Made by a program: the position numbers and the translations under genes. The notes under the pieces were generated by a model. The model saw nothing but the letters and a program-made list of their open reading frames with translations, did not search any database and was not told the DNA's origin. Positions 1 through 5,214 of a DNA stretch of 5,214 nucleotides are shown one piece after another. The first letter of the stretch is position 1; each line of letters begins with the position of its first letter. This stretch comes from an uncultured Clostridium sp. (GTDB lineage: Bacteria > Bacillota > Clostridia > TANB77 > CAG-508). Location of the stretch: assembly GCA_947062645.1 (NCBI GenBank), contig CAMSQT010000095.1:1-5214 (forward strand). Direction: 5' to 3'.

Positions 1-44
1 ATGAGGCATTGTGACTGGAGTTCAGACGTGTGCTCTTCCGATCT
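1..44. other. Illumina TruSeq adapter (read-2/index side), not genomic
   Basis: Bases 11-44 match the TruSeq index-side adapter from GTGACTGGAGTTC through to GCTCTTCCGATCT. The first ten bases (atgaggcatt) fit the end of the flow-cell primer (AT) followed by an 8-base index, although the index identity is a guess. This is library sequence and should be trimmed; biological sequence starts at about base 45. Confidence 0.97.
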
Positions 45-84
45 AATAATTTTTATAATTTATATATTAAGATTATAACGAATT

Positions 85-119
85 ATTGCCAAAAAGGAAC
101 GTCCCCTTTGGCAATTTTT
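85..119 (+). terminator. Hairpin with T-tract; carries the GGGGACGTTCC motif
   Basis: A 9-bp perfect stem (ATTGCCAAA at 85-93 with TTTGGCAAT at 107-115) encloses a 13-base loop and runs into five T's at 115-119. This is intrinsic-terminator geometry for plus-strand transcription, so it may end a convergent gene lying left of the window. The T-tract overlaps the stop codon of the minus-strand HD-GYP gene. No T-tract follows the stem on the minus strand, so it is a weaker terminator for that gene. The minus strand at 106-91 reads GGGGACGTTCCTTTTT, which matches the core of the palindromic element at 3865-4201 at 15 of 16 bases, so this may instead be a small relative of that repeat family. Confidence 0.6.
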
Positions 120-1063
120 AAACTTTTAATTTTTTAATGATTTTGATTTCGTGATAAAGATTGTCAATAATAGCTTTTCTAGTTTGGTAGGCTGTTTTAT
201 ATTCTTCGTAGATGGAAGTATAATTTTCTAAGGTTTCTTTGTTTTTTAATAACATTTTTGCACCTTCATAGTAATAATTCTTATCTTTTTCCTTTTTAGC
301 TTTTTTCATCTTTTCTAGGTAATCTTTTATTTGTTCGAATCTTTTAAGTTCCTCTTTTAATTCATTTACATACTTCTCAGTGCAATAGATTTCGTATTCA
401 ATATCATCAATAACAACTTTAAAAAGTTTTTTTACAATAATCGGATTGTTTTTTCCAAGGTTAGTATTATCTACTACTTTGTGAAGTGCAGAGGACTGAT
501 TAATAGAATTAGTAGGTTTCGTATTTTCAATCAATATTTTTAAAGTATCAGAAATACCAATATGTGATTTATATTGCCTTTTACTAACAATAGCATCATA
601 TTCATCAGCAACACGGATAATTTGTGCTTCATAAGGAATATCTTTTTTGGTTAAGCCGTTGTGGATAACCAGAACCATTTAAAGCCTCGTGATGATAGTA
701 AGCTCCTGCTGCATATGGTCTTAACATAGGATCTTTCATACACATGTTGTAACCCAAAGTGGTATGTGTTTTCATGGTCTCATATTCTTCTTCTGTTAGT
801 TTTCCTGGCTTTTGAAGAACAGAAGAAGGAACAAATAATTTTCCAACGTCATGTAAATAAGCACAAATGGTGCAGTATTCTGTAAAAGATTTATTACAAT
901 GAAGATATTCGCAAAGTCTACAAGTTAAGCTTGCTACGTTTTCACAATGTTTTCTTGTAAATACATCTAGTTTGTCTAACATATTTAGTTGATATCTCAT
1001 ACTTTCGTTTAGATTGTAAGATTTCAAGTTTGTTTTATCATAAAAATCGAATTTATTGTCCAT
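118..1063 (-). CDS. Stand-alone HD-GYP domain phosphodiesterase, interrupted by a +1 frameshift
   Basis: A predicted metal-dependent cyclic-dinucleotide phosphodiesterase of the HD-GYP class, which typically hydrolyses cyclic di-GMP. The reading frame is split: residues 1-135 are read from 1063 and the rest from 657 in another frame. Removing one base near 658 (CAACGGC to CAAGGC on the minus strand) gives a continuous protein of about 314 residues reading GSGYPQGLTKKDIPYEAQ. Visible motifs are H39 (TRKH), H71-D72-K75 (HDVGK), H100 (MKTHT), H124-H125-E126, G132-Y133-P134 and RVADEYDA (about 150-157), so all the usual ligands are present. There is no N-terminal receiver, PAS or membrane segment. 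From about residue 215 the tail is rich in Lys and Glu and looks like helical coiled coil; its role is unknown. The ATG at 1063 is supported by AAAGGAGAA (1079-1071) seven bases upstream. The frameshift may be a read error or a real mutation; if real, the product would stop nine residues after the GYP motif and lose the C-terminal part of the fold. Confidence 0.85.
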
Positions 1064-1093
1064 AATATTGTTCTCCTTTGTTTTTCATTTTTT

Positions 1094-1122
1094 ATAATAG
1101 CATGAATATAAAAAAACTGCAA
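1094..1122 (-). promoter_or_regulatory. Likely sigma-A-type promoter of the HD-GYP gene
   Basis: Read on the minus strand, TTGCAG (1122-1117) and TATTAT (1099-1094) are separated by exactly 17 bases. The -10 matches consensus at five of six positions, and the -35 keeps the TTG core. Transcription would begin around 1087 and give a leader of about 24 bases holding the AAAGGAGAA ribosome binding site. Confidence 0.55.
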
Positions 1123-1190
1123 GATTTATTGATAGAAAGTTAACAAAAATAGTAAGAAAATATATTATGGTAATAGTTTGAAAATGTAAG

Positions 1191-1196
1191 TATAAT
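1191..1196 (+). promoter_or_regulatory. Possible -10 box for the pilin-like/Gp10 gene
   Basis: A perfect TATAAT lies 48 bases before the proposed TTG start at 1244. No good -35 sits 16-18 bases upstream (the best position reads TGGTAA) and there is no TGn extension, so it would be a weak or activator-dependent promoter. In AT-rich DNA a chance match is possible. The region between this and the divergent HD-GYP promoter holds no gene. Confidence 0.35.
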
Positions 1197-1243
1197 TAAA
1201 AAGAAAGAAGGAAAAAATATAAAAACAAAAGAGGCTAAAACCC

Positions 1244-2023
1244 TTGGGGGAGTACACACACACACACACACACACAGGCAATTTACAAAATAGAATAAAA
1301 GAGCAAAAGGGAAGTATTACATTATTTGTATTAATTTCATGTATGTTTATGATTACGGTGTTATTACTAGTCAATATTGGAATTATGAATAAAAATGCCA
1401 GTCAAAATAGAGAATTAGCACAAATAGCAAAAAATTATGCGGTTAATGAAAAGGATTTAGAAAATGCATATAAAAAAATTGCGGATGAAAATGGATATCC
1501 TAGTTACAAAGAGGTACAAGACATTGTAAATGAAATGATAAAAGGGATAAAAGAAGAAGTTAAACTAGAAGCATTTCCAGTAGGAAGTATTTATCTATCA
1601 ACTAATTCAAATAATCCTAGCAATTACTTGGGAGGAACATGGGAAAGTTATGGACAAGGAAGAACACTAGTAGGAGAGGGAACAGGAACAGACAGTAATA
1701 ATACTGCTAAGCTATTTAACGCAGGAGCAACAGGAGGAGAGTATACACATACATTAACAGAATCGCAACTTCCATTTATAAGTGGAGAATGGGCTACACC
1801 AGTAGTAGGTCTACACGCTAATAGAGGTATAAAAGGGCATGCGTTTGGAACAAATTTTGGAACAATAGGAAATTCGAATCCATATGGAATAACAGATGGA
1901 ACAACAGGAACAAAAATCACAACAGGACCTCAATATGGATATGGTTTTAAATTTGGTGGTAATCAACCACATAATATTATCCAACCCTATATTGTAACTT
2001 ATATGTGGAAAAGAACAAGCTAA
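1244..2023 (+). CDS. Membrane-anchored protein with C-terminal phage Gp10/tail-collar-like domain
   Basis: A 259-residue protein of unknown role with a pilin-like anchor joined to a phage-like domain. Residues 1-22 are basic and polar and include a THTHTHT stretch encoded by an AC repeat. Residues 23-46 (GSITLFVLISC then a hydrophobic run) form one membrane segment after a Lys-Gly pair, a pattern common in Clostridia surface proteins and loosely like a prepilin, although the usual Glu at +5 is missing. Residues 50-108 are charged and helical. Residues 109-259 resemble the C-terminal domain of T4 Gp10 and related tail-collar or baseplate proteins: FPVGSIYLSTNSNNPS, LGGTWE, the Gly-Thr-rich centre with GGEYTHTLTE, and the ending PHNIIQPYIVTYMWKRT. 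The start is inferred: an in-frame TAA at 1220 leaves TTG 1244 as the first standard start, with AAGAGG (1229-1234) nine bases before it; the next in-frame ATG falls inside the membrane segment. It probably displays the C-terminal domain outside the cell. Expression may vary through the AC tract. Confidence 0.75.
   Translation: MGEYTHTHTHTGNLQNRIKEQKGSITLFVLISCMFMITVLLLVNIGIMNKNASQNRELAQIAKNYAVNEKDLENAYKKIADENGYPSYKEVQDIVNEMIKGIKEEVKLEAFPVGSIYLSTNSNNPSNYLGGTWESYGQGRTLVGEGTGTDSNNTAKLFNAGATGGEYTHTLTESQLPFISGEWATPVVGLHANRGIKGHAFGTNFGTIGNSNPYGITDGTTGTKITTGPQYGYGFKFGGNQPHNIIQPYIVTYMWKRTS
1254..1276 (+). repeat. (AC)11 dinucleotide microsatellite just inside the coding start
   Basis: Eleven AC units plus a final A begin ten bases after the start of the TTG codon and encode alternating Thr-His. 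Gaining or losing one unit moves the downstream gene out of frame. The two other frames hit TAG at 1291-1293 and TAA at 1296-1298, so translation would stop within about 20 codons. This is the layout of a slipped-strand contingency locus. Unit number is also the property most prone to PCR and sequencing error. Confidence 0.9.
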
Positions 2024-2050
2024 AGCTAAAAGAGCCTAGCTTGTTTTTTT
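2014..2050 (+). terminator. Intrinsic terminator of the Gp10-like gene
   Basis: A perfect 9-bp stem, AACAAGCTA (2014-2022) with TAGCTTGTT (2037-2045), has a 14-base loop and runs into seven T's (2044-2050). The 5' arm overlaps the last codons and TAA stop of the gene at 1244-2023. It separates that gene from aspS, which has its own promoter immediately downstream. Confidence 0.88.
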
Positions 2051-2059
2051 AAAATATCA

Positions 2060-2088
2060 TTGAAAACTAGCTAAAATTGTGGTATGAT
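2060..2088 (+). promoter_or_regulatory. Strong sigma-A-type promoter of aspS
   Basis: TTGAAA (2060-2065) and TATGAT (2083-2088) are separated by 17 bases, and TGG just before the -10 adds an extended -10 element. Transcription would start near 2095, about 28 bases before the aspS ATG. The leader is too short for a T-box riboswitch, the usual control of many Firmicutes synthetase genes, so none is present here. Confidence 0.8.
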
Positions 2089-2122
2089 AAAGCAAGCAAA
2101 AAATAAAACGGAGGAAACCAAT

Positions 2123-3864
2123 ATGTATAGAACGAAAACTTGTGGAGAATTAAAGCTAAAAAATGTAGGAGAAGAAGTAGAACTAGCCCGGATGGATACA
2201 AAAAATAAGAAACCTAGGAGGCATGATATTTATCGACTTAAGAGACGAATTTGGAATCACCCAAATTGTAATTAGCGATGAAGCTATGCAACAACAAGCA
2301 AAAAACTTAAACACCGAAAGCTGTATCCACATTTTACGGACAAATTGTGGAAAGAACAAGTAAAAATACTAAAATTCCAACAGGAGAAATCGAAGTAGTA
2401 GCCAAAAAACTAGAGGTATTAGGAAAATGTAAAAACATACTACCTTTTGAAATTAACAATGACCAAGAAGTAAGAGAAGACCTAAGACTAGAATACAGAT
2501 TTTTAGACCTAAGAAATGAAGATTTACATAGCAACATTTTACTACGTTCTAAAATACTAAAAACCCTAAGAGACAAAATGGATGAATTAGGATTTACGGA
2601 AATTCAAACACCAATCTTAGCCAACTCCTCACCAGAAGGAGCCAGAGACTACCTAGTACCAAGTAGAATAAACCCAGGAGAATTTTATGCCTTACCACAA
2701 GCACCGCAACAATTTAAGCAATTACTAATGGTAGCAGGATTTAACAAATACTATCAAATCGCACCATGTTTCCGTGACGAAGACCCACGAGCTGATAGAG
2801 CGCCAGGAGAATTTTATCAACTAGACTTTGAAATGAGTTTTGCTACCCAAGAAGATGTTTTCCAAGTAATCGAAGAAGTTGTACCATACACTTTTAAAAA
2901 ATTCACAAATTGGCAAGTAGATGAAGGACCATTTGTGCGAATCCCTTACAAAGAAGCCATGGAAAAATACGGGATTGACAAACCAGACCTAAGAAATCCG
3001 CTTATCATTCAAGACGTAACCAAGTTATTTCAAAATAGTGATTTTAATGCTTTTAAAGGAAAGACCATCAAAGCCATTGTTGTGCCAGAAGGAGCAAAAC
3101 AAGGAAGAAAATTCTTTGACAAAATGGGAGAATTTGCAACCACCGAAGAAGTAGGAGCAAAAGGATTAGCTTGGGTAAAATTTGAAGAAACAGGAGAAAT
3201 AGTAGGAGGGATTGCAAAATTCATAACCCAAGACATCAAAGAAACCCTAGAAAAAGAATACAAAGTACAAAAAAACACAGCCATATTCTTTATAGCAGAC
3301 GAATTCGAAAAAGCACAAAAAATAGCAGGAGCCGTTAGAATAGAATTAGGAAACAGATTAGACCTAATTGAAAAAAATGTTTACAAGTTCTGTTTCATTG
3401 TAGATTTTCCAATGTACGAATTAGCAGATGACGGAAGCATTGACTTTAGTCATAATCCATTTTCTATGCCACAAGGAGGACTAGAAGCTTTGCAAACCAA
3501 AGACCCATTAGACATATTAGCCTACCAATATGACCTAGTATGTAATGGTTATGAAATGGCATCTGGAGCTGTTAGAAACCACAATCCAGAAACCATGGTA
3601 AAAGCATTCCAAATAGCAGGATATCAAGAAGAAGACGTAAAAAATAGATTTGGTGCATTATACAATGCCTTCCAATATGGAACACCACCACATGCGGGGG
3701 CAGCTCCAGGAGTAGACAGAATGATTATGCTAATTGCTAATTCACAAAACATTCGAGAAATCATAGCATTTCCGAAAAATAAGAAAGCAAGAGACTTGCT
3801 TATGCGCGCACCATCTGTTGTTACGAAAGAACAACTAGATGATGTACATATCAAATTAAAATAG
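2123..3864 (+). CDS. aspS: Aspartyl-tRNA synthetase, with two +1 frameshifts in the N-terminal domain
   Basis: Class II synthetase that attaches aspartate to tRNA(Asp) in the cytoplasm. The start is ATG 2123 with GGAGG (2110-2114) eight bases upstream. The sequence is continuous only if two extra bases are removed: one C in CCC at 2187-2189 (restoring LAGWIQKIRNLGG) and one T in TTTT at 2332-2335 (restoring CIHIYGQIVERT). The repaired protein has 579 residues, close to the usual bacterial length of about 590. Domains in repaired numbering: OB-fold anticodon-binding domain 1-105; class II motif 1 near 156-165 (FTEIQTPIL); motif 2 with FRDEDPRADR (Arg217) and GEFYQLDFE (228-236); the bacterial GAD insertion at roughly 305-375; GYEMASGAVRNH near 475-486; motif 3 GAAPGVDR ending at Arg532. 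The catalytic core (from 2347) is intact in one frame. As read, translation would stop at TAG 2273. Because aspS is normally essential and both changes are in homopolymers, read error is more likely than decay. Whether it also charges tRNA(Asn) cannot be judged here. Confidence 0.95.
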
Positions 3865-3921
3865 GTGCAATTGGGGACGTTTCTTTTTTCACATTGTGCA
3901 ATTAGGGACACATCTTCAATT
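3865..3921 (+). repeat. Left 57-bp terminal inverted repeat, with two internal half-repeats
   Basis: Perfect reverse complement of 4145-4201. The arm is made of two related units 31 bases apart, both opening GTGCAATT(G/A)GGGAC (from 3865 and from 3896). The first carries the core GGGGACGTTTCTTTTT (3873-3888), the second AGGGACACATCTTC. The match ends at 3921, where A3922 faces A4144. Confidence 0.93.
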
Positions 3922-3943
3922 AATAGAAGTTTAGATAGTTATC

Positions 3944-3971
3944 TTATGAATATTATTTTTTATATTCATAA
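3944..3971 (+). repeat. Hairpin inside the left half of the palindromic element
   Basis: TTATGAATA (3944-3952) pairs with TATTCATAA (3963-3971) around a 10-base T-rich loop. This local fold competes with the long-range pairing to the right half of the element, so the element could extrude as several small hairpins rather than one large one. Confidence 0.7.
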
Positions 3972-4033
3972 CTTCGGCCTGCATAACATCAATTAAGAAA
4001 TTCTAAATTAATTTTATGGCACCCTTCCACGTC

Positions 4034-4047
4034 AAGCGCGGACGCTT
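4034..4047 (+). repeat. Apical hairpin of the palindromic element
   Basis: AAGCG (4034-4038), a CGGA tetraloop, then CGCTT (4043-4047). It sits almost exactly at the centre of the 337-bp element in its only GC-rich stretch and would cap the long stem. Confidence 0.7.
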
Positions 4048-4088
4048 TCCATAAAATTAATTAAAAATTTCTAAATGATTTTATTTAC

Positions 4089-4131
4089 ATTCGTTATTTC
4101 TATAAAAAATAATATTCAAAAGATAACGAAT
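4089..4131 (+). repeat. Hairpin inside the right half of the palindromic element
   Basis: ATTCGTTAT (4089-4097) pairs perfectly with ATAACGAAT (4123-4131). It is the counterpart of the hairpin at 3944-3971, but the paired bases differ, which looks like a structure kept while the sequence has diverged. Confidence 0.7.
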
Positions 4132-4144
4132 AATAAATTTACCA

Positions 4145-4201
4145 AATTGAAGATGTGTCCCTAATTGCACAATGTGAAAAAAGAAACGTCCCCAATTGCA
4201 C
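4145..4201 (-). repeat. Right 57-bp terminal inverted repeat
   Basis: Perfect reverse complement of 3865-3921 with no mismatch over 57 bases. The shared core lies at 4178-4193 on the minus strand. Its outer end abuts ATGAAGGAG, where AAGGAG (4205-4210) is the ribosome binding site of the TSCPD gene. Confidence 0.93.
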
Positions 4202-4218
4202 ATGAAGGAGAAAGAAAA

Positions 4219-4485
4219 ATGGAATATAGATATAAACCAAGTGACAGGGTATGTTCACAAGAAATGATAATAGAATTAGATGGTGACATCATAAAAAAAG
4301 TTACAATTGTTGGAGGTTGTGCGGGAAATACGGTTGGTGTTTCTAATTTAATTCAAGGAATGAAAATTGACGAAGCAATTCAAAGAATAAAAGGTATTCC
4401 TTGTGGCCTTCGTGGAACTTCTTGTCCAGATCAACTAGCAATCGCTTTAGAAGAAACAAAAAAAGAAATAGAAAATAAAAAATAA
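4219..4485 (+). CDS. Small four-cysteine TSCPD-domain protein
   Basis: An 88-residue protein of the small stand-alone TSCPD family (TIGR03905 type, about 85 residues with four invariant cysteines), of unknown function. Cys12, Cys34, Cys62 and Cys69 are all present, the last in the name-giving motif TSCPD (67-71), preceded by PCGLRG. The domain is related to a C-terminal region found in some vitamin B12-dependent ribonucleotide reductases, and the cysteines suggest metal binding or thiol chemistry; both are family knowledge and inference, not shown here. The start at ATG 4219 is set by AAGGAG (4205-4210) eight bases upstream. The frame stays open upstream to 4165, but that part is the arm of the palindromic element and should not be counted. 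mnmA follows 17 bases after the stop, so the two are probably co-transcribed. No convincing promoter is visible ahead of it. Confidence 0.87.
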   Translation: MEYRYKPSDRVCSQEMIIELDGDIIKKVTIVGGCAGNTVGVSNLIQGMKIDEAIQRIKGIPCGLRGTSCPDQLAIALEETKKEIENKK

Positions 4486-4502
4486 AAAAAGAGGAAAATA
4501 AA

Positions 4503-5186
4503 ATGAAGGAAAAAGTTTTGCTAGGAATGAGTGGAGGAGTGGACAGTTCAGTAGCCGCCATTTTGCTAAAAAAGCAAGGGTATGATGTGATTGGCTGTAC
4601 CATGAGATTATGGGAGCAAAAAGAAGAAAAAAATCAGGCGATTTCCGACGCGAAAAAGGTTTGTGACAAGCTACAAATTCCGCACTATACCATAGATTGT
4701 AAACAAGAATTTAAAGAAAAAGTAGTTGATTATTTTGTGACAGAATATAAACAGGCAAAAACACCAAATCCATGTGTAGAATGTAATCGATATTTAAAAT
4801 TTGGTGCTTTTTATAAAAAAGCAAAAGAATTACAATGTGACTATATTGCAACTGGTCATTATGCAACAATCCAGTTTTCCTCAAAATATAATCAATATGT
4901 TTTAAAAAAATCAAAAGAGGAAAAAAAGGATCAAACTTACTTTTTATATACGATTTCACAAGATATGTTACCCCATATTATTTTTCCTTTACAAGATTGT
5001 TGCCAAAAAGAAGAGATTAGAAAAATAGCAAAAGAAAATGATTTAGAAGTAGCAGGCAAAAAAGACAGTCAAGAAATTTGTTTTATTCCCAATGATAATT
5101 ATCAAGAATTCCTAAAACAATATGGAAATCATAAAAACAAAGTAGGCAATATTGTATTGGAAAATGGGCAAATAGTAGGACAACAT
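4503..5186 (+). CDS. mnmA: tRNA-uridine 2-sulfurtransferase MnmA, 3' end missing
   Basis: MnmA uses ATP and relayed sulfur to make 2-thiouridine at wobble position 34 of tRNAs for Lys, Glu and Gln. The first 228 of about 360 residues are present. The N-terminal PP-loop ATPase motif SGGVDSS is at 10-16, the catalytic Cys91 lies in TPNPCVECNR, ATGHYA is at 116-121, KDQTYFL is near 142-148, and the second active cysteine, Cys193, lies in DSQEICFIP. The C-terminal beta-barrel is missing because the insert ends. The codons after 5186 (reading RSEERRVGK) are adapter and not protein. The start ATG 4503 has GAGG (4491-4494) eight bases upstream and lies 17 bases after the TSCPD stop, pointing to one transcript. 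Catalytic residues seen so far are intact and there is no frameshift in this part. Confidence 0.95.
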
Positions 5187-5214
5187 AGATCGGAAGAGCG
5201 TCGTGTAGGGAAAG
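5187..5214. other. Illumina TruSeq universal adapter (reverse complement), not genomic
   Basis: From AGATCGGAAGAGCGTCGTGT to the last base this is the reverse complement of the TruSeq universal (read-1) adapter end. With the other adapter at 1-44 it shows that the window is one complete library insert. It cuts mnmA after codon 228, and its open frame gives a false C-terminus if translated. Confidence 0.97.

Larger units (their letters stand above)
3865..4201. mobile_element. 337-bp long-palindrome (foldback/MITE-like) element
   Basis: A perfect 57-bp inverted repeat (3865-3921 and 4145-4201) bounds an interior that is itself largely palindromic around a centre near 4033. The inner arms are 3996-4019 and 4049-4072 (22 of 24 bases paired), and between the two arm sets GTTATCTT and GAATATTATTTTTTATA recur in inverted order. 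The apex (4020-4048) is GC-rich compared with the arms. There is no open reading frame of note, so it would be non-autonomous if mobile. It begins on the base after the aspS stop and ends three bases before the ribosome binding site of the next gene. I see no clear target duplication. Similar GGGGAC-rich repeats in Firmicutes are, as far as I recall, associated with IS200-like (Y1) transposases, but that link is inference. In RNA it would form a very long hairpin and could block or terminate read-through from aspS. Confidence 0.85.

Noticed and set aside
1165..1374. Minus-strand open frame with a Cys-Val run across the AC repeat
   Set aside because: It is the complement of the AC tract and the membrane segment, with no ribosome binding site and low-complexity composition.
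1648..1920. Minus-strand 90-codon open frame inside the Gp10-like gene
   Set aside because: It lies opposite a well-supported coding region and is rich in Pro and Val as expected from the complement of Gly- and Thr-rich codons; no start signal.
2084..2122. Longer N-terminus for aspS starting at ATG 2084
   Set aside because: That ATG lies within the -10 box of the promoter and has no ribosome binding site. ATG 2123 has GGAGG at ideal spacing and gives the standard AspRS beginning.
2347..3864. Internal GTG start giving a separate 505-residue synthetase
   Set aside because: The preceding sequence encodes the normal OB-fold in shifted frames, and there is no ribosome binding site before 2347, so it is the continuation of one aspS gene.
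3624..3911. Minus-strand open frame across the aspS end and the left arm
   Set aside because: Complement of conserved aspS codons; no start signal or recognisable protein.
3865..4201. CRISPR array or structured riboswitch in the repeat region
   Set aside because: The repeats are inverted and nested, not regularly spaced direct repeats with spacers, and no known riboswitch core is recognisable.
4165..4218. N-terminal extension of the TSCPD protein into the palindromic arm
   Set aside because: The family begins at the residues encoded from 4219, and AAGGAG at 4205 fixes that start; the upstream frame is simply the repeat arm.
4343..4959. Minus-strand open frames opposite the TSCPD gene and mnmA
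   Set aside because: Both overlap clearly conserved plus-strand genes and are Phe/Leu-rich shadows of Lys-rich codons.

Overview
The window is a 5.1 kb piece of very AT-rich bacterial DNA (bases 45-5186) lying between two Illumina TruSeq adapter sequences (1-44 and 5187-5214). It therefore looks like one whole library insert read from adapter to adapter, not a slice of a larger contig. The low GC, strong AGGAGG-type ribosome binding sites, the 'KGSITLFVLIS' membrane-anchor protein and the style of the housekeeping genes suggest an uncultured Clostridia-like member of the Bacillota (Firmicutes), possibly a gut organism. That placement is inference.

Layout. On the minus strand (1063 to 118) is a stand-alone HD-GYP phosphodiesterase with a lysine-rich helical tail, split by one extra base near 658. 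Divergent from it, on the plus strand, is a 259-residue membrane-anchored protein (1244-2023) whose C-terminus is a phage Gp10/tail-collar-like domain. Its start codon, TTG, is followed almost at once by an (AC)11 dinucleotide tract, which makes it a candidate phase-variable gene. It ends in a clear intrinsic terminator. Next, behind its own strong promoter, comes aspS (2123-3864), aspartyl-tRNA synthetase, complete in sequence but broken by two single-base homopolymer insertions. A 337-bp long-palindrome element (3865-4201) with perfect 57-bp terminal inverted repeats fills the gap between the aspS stop and the next ribosome binding site. After it a two-gene unit begins: a four-cysteine TSCPD protein (4219-4485), then mnmA (from 4503), a tRNA 2-thiouridylase cut off by the adapter after 228 codons.

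How it fits together. aspS and mnmA both serve tRNA function (charging, and wobble-uridine thiolation); the TSCPD protein probably shares a transcript with mnmA. HD-GYP proteins degrade cyclic di-GMP and related dinucleotides, signals that often control surface structures, and this one sits back to back with a predicted surface protein; a functional link is only a guess.

The points most worth checking are the palindromic element, which shares a 16-base core (GGGGACGTTYCTTTTT) with a small hairpin at 85-115; the AC-repeat switch candidate; and the three +1 frameshifts, which more likely reflect read errors than real gene decay because aspS is normally essential.
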